From the NCBI GenBank assembly GCA_963720805.1, contig CAVRGT010000010.1, positions 1-64,000 on the forward strand: DNA of 64,000 nucleotides, written 5' to 3'. Source of the DNA: VRUE01 sp963720805 (GTDB lineage: Bacteria > Actinomycetota > Thermoleophilia > Solirubrobacterales > 70-9). A model generated the notes under the pieces. The model did not search any database and was not told the DNA's origin. It was given only the letters and a program-made list of their open reading frames with translations. This document shows positions 27,231 through 35,357 of the stretch, piece by piece; the stretch's first letter is position 1, and each line of letters starts with the position of its first letter. The position numbers and the translations under genes were made by a program.

Positions 27231-27317
27231 CTTTTTGGGTGGAGAGTTTCCTGCTGACGCCGCTGGCGCGTGCCCAAAAAGTGCAAGACGTTCCACCCCT
27301 ACCGGGATTGGCTCGGC
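27199..27317. repeat. Three-tier hairpin element, family 3, copy a
   Basis: Outer arms of 22 bp pair perfectly (27199-27220 with 27296-27317). An asymmetric internal loop follows (TTCCACTTA / GCAAGACGTTCCA), then a 10-bp inner stem ACTTTTTGGG (27230-27239) with CCCAAAAAGT (27273-27282), and a small apical stem. Copy b (63570-63679) has a different outer stem sequence but almost the same internal loop bases. It spans the hemA stop and ends ten bases before hemC. Confidence 0.75.
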
Positions 27318-27327
27318 ACGCGCACTG

Positions 27328-28209
27328 ATGCTTCGGATTGCTACACGCGGGAGCAAGCTTGCCCTGGCCCAGGCGGGGCAGGTGGCAGAGATGCTGGGAG
27401 GAGCTGAGCTAGTGCAGGTCGCTTCGGACGGGGGAGCTGACGATAAGGCTCGGTTCGTTCGCGGAGTTGAGCAAGCGCTGCTGAGTGGCGAGGCAGAGAT
27501 CGGCGTGCATTCCGCCAAGGACCTGCCGGCCGAGCTAACGGAGGGACTGATGTTGGCTGCGGTGCCCAAGCGTGAGGATCCGCGGGATGCTTGGATCGGG
27601 GTCGGGTCTTCGCTTGATGAGGTGCCGGAGGGGGCCAGGGTGGGGACCGCCAGCTTGCGCCGGCGGGCGCAGTTGCTCGCGGCGCGGCCTGACCTTGAGG
27701 TGCGCGAGTTGCACGGGAATGTCGACACGCGGCTGCGTAAGCTGGCCGAGGGTGAGCTCGATGCGATCGTGCTCGCGGTCGCCGGGCTGCGCAGGCTCGG
27801 GCGGACGGATGAGATCACCTTTGCGCTGCCGGGCGAGGCAATGACCCCGGCCGCGGGGCAGGGCTCGTTGGTCCTGCAGATCCGCGGCGAGGACGAGGAC
27901 GCCCTGCGGATCGTCGACGCAATCGTCGACGAAACCGCGCTGCGCGAGCTGACCGCCGAGCGTGCCGTCGTCGCCCTCCTGAAGGCGACCTGCAACAGCC
28001 CGCTGGGCGTCCACGCCGAGGCCGACCCGCGCTCGGAGCGGATGCGGATGCGCGCCTTCGTCGGCCTCCCCGACGGCAGCGAGTGGCTGCGCGACGAGCT
28101 CGAGGGCGACTCGACCGAGCCGACCCTGCTCGGCGCCGAACTGGCCCAGCGACTGCTCGCCACCGGCGCCCGCGAGCTCCTCGACCGCGCCGAGGAGATG
28201 CCCGCATGA
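27328..28209 (+). CDS. hemC: Hydroxymethylbilane synthase
   Basis: A 293-residue porphobilinogen deaminase that joins four porphobilinogens. MLRIATRGSKLALAQAG is the standard N-terminus, fixing ATG 27328; VGTASLRRRAQL and LHGNVDTRLRKL form the active site; KATCNSPLGVHAE carries the Cys that holds the dipyrromethane cofactor. Located between hemA and cobA/hemD in pathway order. Confidence 0.95.
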   Translation: MLRIATRGSKLALAQAGQVAEMLGGAELVQVASDGGADDKARFVRGVEQALLSGEAEIGVHSAKDLPAELTEGLMLAAVPKREDPRDAWIGVGSSLDEVPEGARVGTASLRRRAQLLAARPDLEVRELHGNVDTRLRKLAEGELDAIVLAVAGLRRLGRTDEITFALPGEAMTPAAGQGSLVLQIRGEDEDALRIVDAIVDETALRELTAERAVVALLKATCNSPLGVHAEADPRSERMRMRAFVGLPDGSEWLRDELEGDSTEPTLLGAELAQRLLATGARELLDRAEEMPA

Positions 28210-28212
28210 TGC

Positions 28213-28256
28213 TTCCGGTGCGCTTTATGCACCCACCCGGAGTAAAAGGCGCACCG
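28213..28256. repeat. 43-bp palindromic element, family 1, copy c
   Basis: Arms CGGTGCGCTTT (28216-28226) and AAGGCGCACCG (28246-28256). Relative to the downstream gene it is inverted compared with copies a and b. It fills the gap between hemC and cobA/hemD, ending two bases before the ATG. Confidence 0.75.
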
Positions 28257-28258
28257 CA

Positions 28259-29815
28259 ATGACGGCGCGCGGCGGAGTGGTCTATCTCGTCGGGGCGGGA
28301 CCGGGTGATCCGGGGCTGATGACGGCGCGTTCGCTGGAGCTGATCGGCTCGGCCGACGCGATCTACTACGACCGGCTGATCCCGCCTGGGGCACTCGATG
28401 GGGCGCGCGAGGAGGCCGAGCTGGTCTACGTCGGCAAGGCGCCCGGGGTGCCGTCGGTACCGCAGGAGGAGATCGGCGAACGGCTGATCGAGGCGGCGCG
28501 GGGAGGCAAGAGCGTGGTGCGGCTGAAGGGCGGCGACCCGTTCGTCTTCGGTCGGGGTGGAGAGGAGGGCGAAGCATTGCGCGAGGCGGGAGTCGAGTTC
28601 GAGCTGGTGCCGGGAATCACCGCCGGCGTCGCCGCAAGCGCCTACGCCGGAATCCCCGTCACCCACCGCGAAGACGCCTCCGCGGTCGCCTTCGTTACCG
28701 GCCATGAGGACCCCGAGAAGGAGGGGAGCGCGCTCGACTGGGAGGCGCTCGCCCGCTTCCCCGGCACGTTGGTCTTCTACATGGGCGTCAAGCGACTCGC
28801 CGACAACGCCGCCGCCCTGATCGCCGCCGGGCGCGACGCCGACGAGCCGGCCGCCGCGGTCGAACGCGGCACGATGGAGGGTCAGCGCACCATCGTCGCC
28901 ACGCTCGGCACCCTGGCCGAGGCGGTCGAGCGCGAGCAGGTCAAGGCGCCCGCACTGATTGTCGTCGGCCCAGTAGTTGCCCGCCGCGAGTCGCTGGCCT
29001 GGCTGGAGCGGCGCCCGCTCTACGGCCGCCGCGTCGTCGTCACCCGCGCCCGCGCCCAGGCCAGCGGCCTGGCCAAGGCTCTGCGCAACCTCGGTGCCGA
29101 GGTGGTCGAGCTGCCAGCGATCCGGATCGAGCCGACAATCGAGAGCGAGGAGGTTCGAAGCGCAGTCGAGCGGATCGGCGACTACTCGCTGATCGTCCTC
29201 ACCAGCCCCAACGGTGTGCGCTTGCTGTTCGAGGCAATGCGAAACGCCGGACTCGACGCGCGGGCGCTTGGTGGTCCAAAACAGCAGCAAGTAGGGGAAG
29301 AGGGGTCGAGCGCCGCCGAACATTGCGGCACGACAGTCGCAGCAATCGGGCCCGGCACAGCGCGAGCGCTCTCCCGCTGCGGCATCAGCGCCGACATCGT
29401 CCCCGAGCGCTTCGTCGCCGAGTCCCTGGTGGAGGCGCTGGCGGAGGTCGAGGTCAGCGGCAAGCGCGTCCTCGTCGCCCGCGCCGCCGACGCCCGCGAC
29501 GTCATTCCGGAGCACCTCGAGGGTCGCGGCGCCGAGGTCGACGTCGTCGCCCTGTATGAGACCGTGCGCGAGGAGCCCGGCGCAGAGGCGATCGAGGCCG
29601 CCCAGGCTGCCGACTACGTCACCTTCACCTCCTCTTCGACCGTGCGCAACCTGACCGAGGCACTGGGCGAGCGCTTCCCCGCCAACGCCCGCATCGTCTC
29701 GATCGGACCAATAACCAGCGAGGCCGTCGTCGAAGCCGGCCGCAAGGTCAACATCGAAGCCGATCCCCACGACATCGACGGCCTCATCGCCGCCCTGCTC
29801 GCCGACGCAAACTGA
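28259..29815 (+). CDS. cobA-hemD: Fused uroporphyrinogen-III C-methyltransferase / uroporphyrinogen-III synthase
   Basis: A 518-residue bifunctional enzyme. Residues 1-250 are a SUMT methyltransferase (VYLVGAGPGDPGLMTARSLE, VVRLKGGDPFVFGRGGEE, VPGITAGVAASAYAGIPVTHR), making precorrin-2. Residues 255-518 are HemD (RRVVVTRARAQASGLAKALRNLGAEVVELPAI ... YVTFTSSSTVRNLTEAL), closing the tetrapyrrole ring. An insert of about 18 residues (PKQQQVGEEGSSAAEHCG) sits between DARALGG and TTVAAIGPGTARAL, where most HemD proteins have none; it lies on a surface loop between domains. The fusion is common in actinobacteria. Confidence 0.94.
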   Translation: MTARGGVVYLVGAGPGDPGLMTARSLELIGSADAIYYDRLIPPGALDGAREEAELVYVGKAPGVPSVPQEEIGERLIEAARGGKSVVRLKGGDPFVFGRGGEEGEALREAGVEFELVPGITAGVAASAYAGIPVTHREDASAVAFVTGHEDPEKEGSALDWEALARFPGTLVFYMGVKRLADNAAALIAAGRDADEPAAAVERGTMEGQRTIVATLGTLAEAVEREQVKAPALIVVGPVVARRESLAWLERRPLYGRRVVVTRARAQASGLAKALRNLGAEVVELPAIRIEPTIESEEVRSAVERIGDYSLIVLTSPNGVRLLFEAMRNAGLDARALGGPKQQQVGEEGSSAAEHCGTTVAAIGPGTARALSRCGISADIVPERFVAESLVEALAEVEVSGKRVLVARAADARDVIPEHLEGRGAEVDVVALYETVREEPGAEAIEAAQAADYVTFTSSSTVRNLTEALGERFPANARIVSIGPITSEAVVEAGRKVNIEADPHDIDGLIAALLADAN

Positions 29816-29820
29816 GGGCG

Positions 29821-29857
29821 TGGCGACTTTTGCGTCATATAGACGTATAAGTCGCCA
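29821..29857. promoter_or_regulatory. Hairpin abutting the birA start codon
   Basis: Arms TGGCGACTT (29821-29829) and AAGTCGCCA (29849-29857), with a second inner stem TGCGTC/GACGTA and a five-base ATATA loop. The right arm ends at the base before the birA ATG, and no Shine-Dalgarno sequence is visible. It could end upstream transcription or control birA translation. Confidence 0.5.
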
Positions 29858-30640
29858 ATGGCCGCCGACCCGCCGGTGAATTTCGGCTCCCCCCACCGCC
29901 ACTATCGCGTCGCGGATTCGACCAATACACGCGCTCGCGAGCTGGTTGAAGCCGGAGCGCCGGGGGGCACTGTGGTTACGGCTCGCGAACAGACCGCGGG
30001 GCGGGGACGCGTCGGGCGGGTCTGGACCGCGCCCGAGGGCAAGGCGCTGCTCTACTCCGCGATCCTGCGGCCGCTCGACCAGCGCCACCTGCTGCTGCCG
30101 CTCTCGGTCCCGCTGGCCGTCTGCGCCGCCGCCGAGGAGCTGCGGCCCGATGTGGACTGCCAGGTCAAGTGGCCCAACGACATCTGGCTCGAAGGCCGCA
30201 AGCTCTCCGGCATCCTGATCGAGGCCAAGCCTCAGAACGGCTGGGCCGTGATCGGCATCGGCCTCAACCTCTCCATAGCTCCCGACGAGTTCCCCCCCGA
30301 CCTCCGGCAACCGGCGATCTCGCTCTTCGCCCCGGCTGACGAGAGTCGGGGGAGGGGGTCCGCCGGACGCTCCCCGCTGTTGTCCGGCGGACCCCCTCCC
30401 CCGACTCCCTCAACCGCCGCGGATGTCCTAAGCCGCCACCTCGACCACTGGGTCTGGGCGGAAGACGACGAAGTCCTCGACGAGTGGCGCCGCCGCGACG
30501 GGCTGCGCGGGCGCGAGGTCGCCTGGGAGGACGGCTCAGGCGTCGCCGACGGGATCGACGGCCGCGGCAACCTCATCGTTGCCGTTGCCGGCGGCGGACG
30601 AGTCAGCCTCGGAGCCGGCGAGGTCCAGCTGCGCCTCTGA
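29858..30640 (+). CDS. birA: Biotin-[acetyl-CoA-carboxylase] ligase
   Basis: A 260-residue biotin protein ligase that activates biotin to biotinyl-AMP and attaches it to a lysine of carboxyl-carrier proteins. VADSTNTRAREL, EQTAGRGRVGRVW (biotinyl-AMP loop), VKWPNDIWLEGRKLSGILIE and WAVIGIGLNL are the family blocks. It lacks the N-terminal DNA-binding domain, so it is not a repressor. A 65-bp perfect palindrome (30343-30407) inserts about 22 residues (RGRGSAGRSPLLSGGPPPP) before TAADVLSRHL. The C-terminal SH3-like part (GNLIVAVAGGGRVSLGAGEV) overlaps the convergent helicase gene by 105 bases. Confidence 0.92.
   Translation: MAADPPVNFGSPHRHYRVADSTNTRARELVEAGAPGGTVVTAREQTAGRGRVGRVWTAPEGKALLYSAILRPLDQRHLLLPLSVPLAVCAAAEELRPDVDCQVKWPNDIWLEGRKLSGILIEAKPQNGWAVIGIGLNLSIAPDEFPPDLRQPAISLFAPADESRGRGSAGRSPLLSGGPPPPTPSTAADVLSRHLDHWVWAEDDEVLDEWRRRDGLRGREVAWEDGSGVADGIDGRGNLIVAVAGGGRVSLGAGEVQLRL
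30343..30407. repeat. In-frame 65-bp palindrome inside birA
   Basis: Perfect 26-bp arms (30343-30368 and 30382-30407) around a 13-base loop. It lies within the birA reading frame and keeps it open. Such coding-region palindromic insertions recall the in-frame palindromic elements of Rickettsia, though the sequence is unrelated as far as can be seen. Confidence 0.8.
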
Positions 30641-33274
30641 GTCTTTGGCGGGTCGTTTCGCCCTTTTGCGACGCCGCCTCGGTTTGGCGGCTTTCGTGGC
30701 GCCCTCTCCCCTGGCCTCCTGGCCATTGTCGGCTCGCTGCGCCTTGCTGCTCTTCTGCGCATCACCGCTGTCCTGGGTATTGGTCGTCTCGTTCGCCGCG
30801 GACGCCTCACCGTTCGCCGCAGCCCCGCCGCGCTTCGGTCGCTTCTTGCCGCGTTTGTTGCGCCGCTTGCCGCCCTTGGGAAAGTTGCGCAGCAGCTCGC
30901 GAGCGATTGCCGAGGGCTTGCGGGCCATTCGCATCCGCGCCCCGCGCAGCACCTCTTCGCCCTCCGGCGTGTGCGAGACCGCGCCCGCGAGCAGCGCCAC
31001 CGCGAGCCGGCGGTCCTGTTTGCGCGCGGCGTGGACGAGGCGACGCGCGTTGCGGCCGTGCGCGCGGCCCGAGGAGTTGACCAGCAAACCGAGTAGCCGC
31101 TTCGTCTCCGGCCAGCGTTGCACGGCGTACTCTTCGTGCAGTTCCGGGGTGTAGGAGGCAAGCCGCCAGACCCACGCCTGAGCCTGGTCGCGGCGACCGA
31201 TCCGCTTGTCGACCAGCGCCTGCAGCAGCGTCTTCGTGCCGGCCCGCTTGTCGTCGCGGCTCCAGGTGCCGACGATGTCGATCGCGTCGTCGAAGGCGTC
31301 AGCGTCGCCGAGGTCGGCGATCTCGCTCAGCGCTTTCAGTTTCAGCTGCGAGGTGCGGTTGCGCTGTACGCAGGTGAGCAGGAAGCGGCGCTTCAGCTCC
31401 TGCGAGCCGGAGCCCTGCAGGATCGCCCGCGCCCGCCGCCAGCCCTGCGGGTTGACCCGCGCCCCGGCCAGTGCCGCCCAGGCGTGCTGCTCGGCGTGGT
31501 CGAGGTTCTCGACCGCGATCCGCCAGAGCTCGCGTTCGAGCACCTGCATACGGCGCTCCTCCTCGCCGGAGACGGGGATGATCCGCCGCTCGACCCGAAT
31601 CCGCCGCCCGCGCGAGCGCCGCACCGGGCCGATCACGATCGCGCCGCCGCGGTAGACGTCGCGGTCGAGCAGGCTGTGCAGGGTGATGATCGTCTCGTCG
31701 TGGGTGGTCGCCGGGTGGACGAAGTCGATCACCAGGCCCGCCTCCTTGCCCGGCGCCCGCCGGGTCACGCGGCCGACCCGCTGCTGGTAGATCCGCCGCG
31801 AGGCGGTCGGCGCCAGGTGCATGCAGAGCGTCGCCCGCGGCGAGTTCCAACCCTCGGCGAGCAGCATCGCGTTGCAGAGCACGTCGACCTCGCCACGCTC
31901 GAAGCCGGCGAGGATCTCGGCCAGTTCGCGCTTCGGCGTCTCGCCGGAGACGGCGCGCGCGGTGACGCCCGCCGCCTGCAACGCCCGCGCCACGTTCTTG
32001 GCGTGCTGCACGCCCGCCGTGTAGAGGACGCCGGGCATGCCGTCGAAGCGCGTCTTGTAGAGGTCGGCGATGGCGACGTTGAAGGGCTCCTGGTCGAGCA
32101 GCGCGGCCAGCTCCTCCTGGTCGAAGTCCTGGTCGACCTCGCCCTTTCGCAGCGGCACCTTGGCGATCGTCCGCACCCCCGGGCCGGGCGGGATGCGCAT
32201 GCAGCGCAAGGGCGAGATCACGCCGCGGCGCGCCGCCTGGATCAGGTCGAAGCGCGAGGTCTGGGTCGGGAAGAGGTCGGCGACGTGGCGGGCGATCAGC
32301 GCCCCGGTCGCGGTCATGCCGATGAAGACGGGACCGACCCAGGCGCGGATGCAGGCGCTGGTCTTCTCGCCGAGCGCGGTGTGCGCCTCGTCGCAGATCA
32401 CGATCGAGTAGGCGTCGGAGATTTTCTTGTGGTTGCGGACGAACCACTGGTAGGTCTCGACCGTGACCGGGCCGTCGGGATCGTCGCGGTCGCCGAGCAG
32501 CGGCGGGCGCAGCCGCTCCTTATAACCGCGGTCGGAGATCTCGCCGATGAACTGGTCGACCAGGTTGCGGCGGTGGGTGAGGATCAGCACGCCGCCGGTG
32601 CGCGAGGCGTCGATGAAGCCGACCGCGGCGACGGTCTTGCCGGCACCGGTCGCGTGCTCGAACCAGAAGCGCCGCTCGGCGCCGGGGTCCTCGGGCGCCT
32701 CCTCGATCGTCTCCTCGTCGTCGGCCGCCTGCTCCTCCCAGTCCTGTGGCTCCTCGTCGGGCGCCAGCTCCTCGCCCTCGTCGTCGAGCTCGACCTCGCC
32801 GTTGGTTACCTCGTCCTCCTCGTCGCCGAGCTCGTCCTTGGCCGCCTTTTTGGCCGGCGGCGCCTTCTCCGCCGCCGCGACCGAGCCGTTGCCCTCCGCC
32901 TTGCCGTTCGCTTCGTCGACGATCGCGACCTGCTGCTCGGCCATCAGCTCGGTCAGCGTGCCCGAGAGCGCGTCGACCTGGTGCGGGTTCAGTTCGGCGC
33001 CGTCGCGCAGCTTCGGTGGTTCGTCGGCAAGCAGCCGCTCCAGGCCCAGCAGCAGGGAGAAGTCGCGGCGCCACTGGATCGAGGGCTCCTCGGCCCCCTC
33101 GTCGAGCTCGGCCAGGGCGGCGTCGAGGGCGCGGCGGCGCGCCGTCCCGGGCGCAAGCGCCTCCGGTCCCTCGCCGTCAAGCAGGAAGGGCTCCCGGGCG
33201 AACTTCGCCGCCCGATCGATATCGGCGCTGGATGGAACTGCCGCCGGCGCGGCAACTTCGCTGGTCTTGGCCAT
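30536..33274 (-). CDS. DEAD/DEAH-box superfamily 2 helicase with basic tail
   Basis: A 912-residue protein. An acidic low-complexity segment (DELGDEEDEVTNGEVELDDEGEEL) precedes Walker A HATGAGKTVA (about 205-214), ICDEAH (about 292-297), MTATG (motif III) and the second helicase domain with AEGWNSPRATLCMHLAP and QRVGRVTRRAPGKE (motif VI). The C-terminal third is helical, then a Lys/Arg-rich tail (KRRNKRGKKRPKRGG, KPRRRRKRAKRPAK) able to bind nucleic acid. Family resembles restriction-type or repair SF2 helicases; no partner nuclease is adjacent, so its role is open. Its end overlaps birA by 105 bases. Confidence 0.85.
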   Translation of the reverse strand: MAKTSEVAAPAAVPSSADIDRAAKFAREPFLLDGEGPEALAPGTARRRALDAALAELDEGAEEPSIQWRRDFSLLLGLERLLADEPPKLRDGAELNPHQVDALSGTLTELMAEQQVAIVDEANGKAEGNGSVAAAEKAPPAKKAAKDELGDEEDEVTNGEVELDDEGEELAPDEEPQDWEEQAADDEETIEEAPEDPGAERRFWFEHATGAGKTVAAVGFIDASRTGGVLILTHRRNLVDQFIGEISDRGYKERLRPPLLGDRDDPDGPVTVETYQWFVRNHKKISDAYSIVICDEAHTALGEKTSACIRAWVGPVFIGMTATGALIARHVADLFPTQTSRFDLIQAARRGVISPLRCMRIPPGPGVRTIAKVPLRKGEVDQDFDQEELAALLDQEPFNVAIADLYKTRFDGMPGVLYTAGVQHAKNVARALQAAGVTARAVSGETPKRELAEILAGFERGEVDVLCNAMLLAEGWNSPRATLCMHLAPTASRRIYQQRVGRVTRRAPGKEAGLVIDFVHPATTHDETIITLHSLLDRDVYRGGAIVIGPVRRSRGRRIRVERRIIPVSGEEERRMQVLERELWRIAVENLDHAEQHAWAALAGARVNPQGWRRARAILQGSGSQELKRRFLLTCVQRNRTSQLKLKALSEIADLGDADAFDDAIDIVGTWSRDDKRAGTKTLLQALVDKRIGRRDQAQAWVWRLASYTPELHEEYAVQRWPETKRLLGLLVNSSGRAHGRNARRLVHAARKQDRRLAVALLAGAVSHTPEGEEVLRGARMRMARKPSAIARELLRNFPKGGKRRNKRGKKRPKRGGAAANGEASAANETTNTQDSGDAQKSSKAQRADNGQEARGEGATKAAKPRRRRKRAKRPAKDSEAQLDLAGSEADSSAAGNGNDEVAAAVDPVGDA

Positions 33275-33428
33275 GAAGGCTTTCGGGTTTCGTCCCGCCG
33301 CAAATGGAAGGCGGGCGGGGCACTTAGACGAGGAATGCCGGGAGTCGGCCTTTACTGCGTCCCCCCAACGCTCTCACAAGCGATTCGCACAAAGCAGCGA
33401 ACCGAACATACGTATTGTAATCAAGGAA

Positions 33429-34025
33429 TTGAAGAAAAAGGGACGACAGTTCGCGATCGGCCTGATCTCGGTCGCGGTGGCGGGGCTCGTAGCGGTCGGT
33501 TGCGGTGCCGAGAGCGGCGGCAATTACGGCGGTGAGCACCCCGACTACGCCAAGGCGCTCGCCGCTGCGCCGGCACCGCTCGCCGCTCTCTATAAGGAAG
33601 GCGACAAGCTCCTGCCGGGCGGAACGATCGCCTTCGAACGGCGCGTCGCCGAGCTCAAGGGCTACCCGGTCGTGGTCAACGTCTGGGCCTCCTGGTGCGG
33701 GCCCTGCCGCTTCGAGTTCCCCACACTGCAGAAGCTCTCGGCCGCCTACGGCAAGCAGGTCGCCTTCCTCGGCATCAACAGCGAAGATTCCGACAGCCTC
33801 GCCAAGGAATTCCTCGCGGAAGCGCCGGTGCCCTATCCGAGCTACAGCGACGGCGATGGCGCGATCACCGCGATGATCGGCGCCGGCCGCGGCAAGCCCG
33901 ACACCGCCTTCTATGGCCGCGACGGCAGCCTCTGCTATTTGAAGCAGGGTCCCTACAGCGAGCAGGCCGAACTTGGGGCCGACATTCAGCGCTTCGCCCT
34001 GCACGAAGAATGCGAAAGCGGATAA
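33429..34025 (+). CDS. TlpA-like thioredoxin-fold lipoprotein
   Basis: About 198 residues. The basic start KKKGRQ, a hydrophobic run FAIGLISVAVAGLVAVG and Cys (lipobox LVAVGC) make a lipoprotein signal. The thioredoxin domain has VVNVWASWCGPCRFEFPTLQKL, with the redox pair CGPC. Such proteins reduce or oxidise disulfides outside the membrane, including apocytochrome c haem-binding cysteines; the ccm genes 9 kb away make that attractive but unproven. No ATG or GTG fits; TTG 33429 is the best start, though AAGGA lies only one base before it. Confidence 0.75.
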   Translation: MKKKGRQFAIGLISVAVAGLVAVGCGAESGGNYGGEHPDYAKALAAAPAPLAALYKEGDKLLPGGTIAFERRVAELKGYPVVVNVWASWCGPCRFEFPTLQKLSAAYGKQVAFLGINSEDSDSLAKEFLAEAPVPYPSYSDGDGAITAMIGAGRGKPDTAFYGRDGSLCYLKQGPYSEQAELGADIQRFALHEECESG

Positions 34026-34032
34026 TCGGCCT

Positions 34033-34512
34033 ATGGACTCAGCCGCAATCGTCGCAGCGCTCGGAATTGCCCTCTTGGTCGGCGAGCTGTTGCTCTCGAC
34101 CGGCGGCGTGCTGGCAGCACTGGGCGCGCTCGGTCTGATTGCCGGTGGCGTGCTGGCGCTGGAGTCCGACAGCAGCGCCGCCGACTACGTCGGGCCGGCC
34201 CTGATCGCGCTCGGCCTGCTCTCCTTCGTCGCCTTCTACTTCGTCACTCGCAAGGTGATCGAGGCCCATCGCGACCAGCCAGTACGCACCGGCACCGAGG
34301 AGCTGATCGGCTCGCTCGCCGAGGCGCGCAGCGACCTCGATCCCGAGGGCCGGGTCTGGGCCGAGGGAACGGTCTGGAGCGCCCGCCTGGCAGACGGCGG
34401 GGCGCCGGTCCGCCTTGGGGATAGAGTCAGGGTCGATGCGGTCGAGGGGCTGACCCTGGTGGTCCACCCCGAGCCGACACCCGCCGACAAGGCCGAAGAA
34501 GGAGCAGGTTGA
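34033..34512 (+). CDS. NfeD-like membrane protein
   Basis: A 159-residue protein with three or four N-terminal helices and a C-terminal OB-fold (GRVWAEGTVWSARLADGGAPVRLGDRVRVDAVEGLTLVV), the NfeD short form. NfeD proteins pair with stomatin/slipin proteins in membrane microdomains. Its stop shares a base with the slipin start. ATG 34033 is chosen as the start of the first helix. Confidence 0.85.
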   Translation: MDSAAIVAALGIALLVGELLLSTGGVLAALGALGLIAGGVLALESDSSAADYVGPALIALGLLSFVAFYFVTRKVIEAHRDQPVRTGTEELIGSLAEARSDLDPEGRVWAEGTVWSARLADGGAPVRLGDRVRVDAVEGLTLVVHPEPTPADKAEEGAG

Positions 34513-35357
34513 TGGCAGCAGCACTCGGAGTCCTGATCATCATCGCCTTCTTCGTCGTGATCGCGCTCGGCACCTCGGTGCGGGTGCTGCGCGAGTACGA
34601 GCGCGGCGTGATCTTCCGCCTCGGCCGCCTGATCGCCACCAAGGGACCGGGGCTGATCCTGCTGATCCCATTGATCGACCGCATGGTCAAGGTCGACCTG
34701 CGCACGGTGACGCTGAACATCCCGCCGCAGGAGGTGATCACCCGCGACAACGTCCCGGCCAGCGTCAACGCCGTCGCCTACTTCCGCGTGGTCGACTCAA
34801 ACCGGGCGATCGTCGAGGTCGAAAACTTCCTCATCGCCACCTCGCAGATCTCCCAGACGGCGCTGCGCTCGGTGCTCGGCAAGGCCGAGTTCGACCAGTT
34901 GCTCTCCGAGCGCGAGCGGCTCAACGAAGAGCTGCAGAAGATCATCGACGAGTCGACCGAGCCCTGGGGCGTCAAGGTGACCGCGGTCGAGATCAAGGAC
35001 GTCGAAATCCCCGAGCAGATGCAGCGGGCGATCGCCCGCCAGGCCGAGGCCGAGCGCGAGCGCCGCGCCAAGATCATCAACTCCGAGGGCGAGTTCCAGG
35101 CGGCGCAGAAGCTCACCGACGCGGCCGACATCATCAGCACCAACCCGGCCTCGCTGCAGCTGCGCTACCTGCAGACGCTGCTGGAAATCGGCAGCAACCA
35201 GAACACGACGGTGGTCTTCCCGCTGCCGATGGACATGATCGAACCGTTCCTCGGAGGCGAGCAGGGCAGGAAAAGGCCGAAGCCGGCGCCGCCGACCGAG
35301 CCGCCCCCACCGCCGCCAGTCGAGCCCGAGCCCGACCTGCCACCCTCCCGCTCCTGA
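34512..35357 (+). CDS. Slipin / SPFH-domain membrane protein
   Basis: A 281-residue stomatin-family protein: one N-terminal helix, then YERGVIFRLGRL, GLILLIPLIDRMVKVDLRTVTLNIPPQEVITRDNV, and the helical TEPWGVKVTAVEIKDVEIPEQMQRAIARQAEAERERRAKII. The C-terminus is Pro/Glu-rich. Slipins form oligomeric scaffolds for membrane quality control. Translationally coupled to NfeD upstream and overlapping the next gene by four bases. Confidence 0.92.
   Translation: MAAALGVLIIIAFFVVIALGTSVRVLREYERGVIFRLGRLIATKGPGLILLIPLIDRMVKVDLRTVTLNIPPQEVITRDNVPASVNAVAYFRVVDSNRAIVEVENFLIATSQISQTALRSVLGKAEFDQLLSERERLNEELQKIIDESTEPWGVKVTAVEIKDVEIPEQMQRAIARQAEAERERRAKIINSEGEFQAAQKLTDAADIISTNPASLQLRYLQTLLEIGSNQNTTVVFPLPMDMIEPFLGGEQGRKRPKPAPPTEPPPPPPVEPEPDLPPSRS

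Noticed and set aside
27815..30310. Very long open frame on the minus strand opposite cobA-hemD and birA (831 codons)
   Set aside because: It mirrors real genes with clear enzyme motifs on the plus strand; high GC content leaves such antisense frames open. No domain was recognisable in it.
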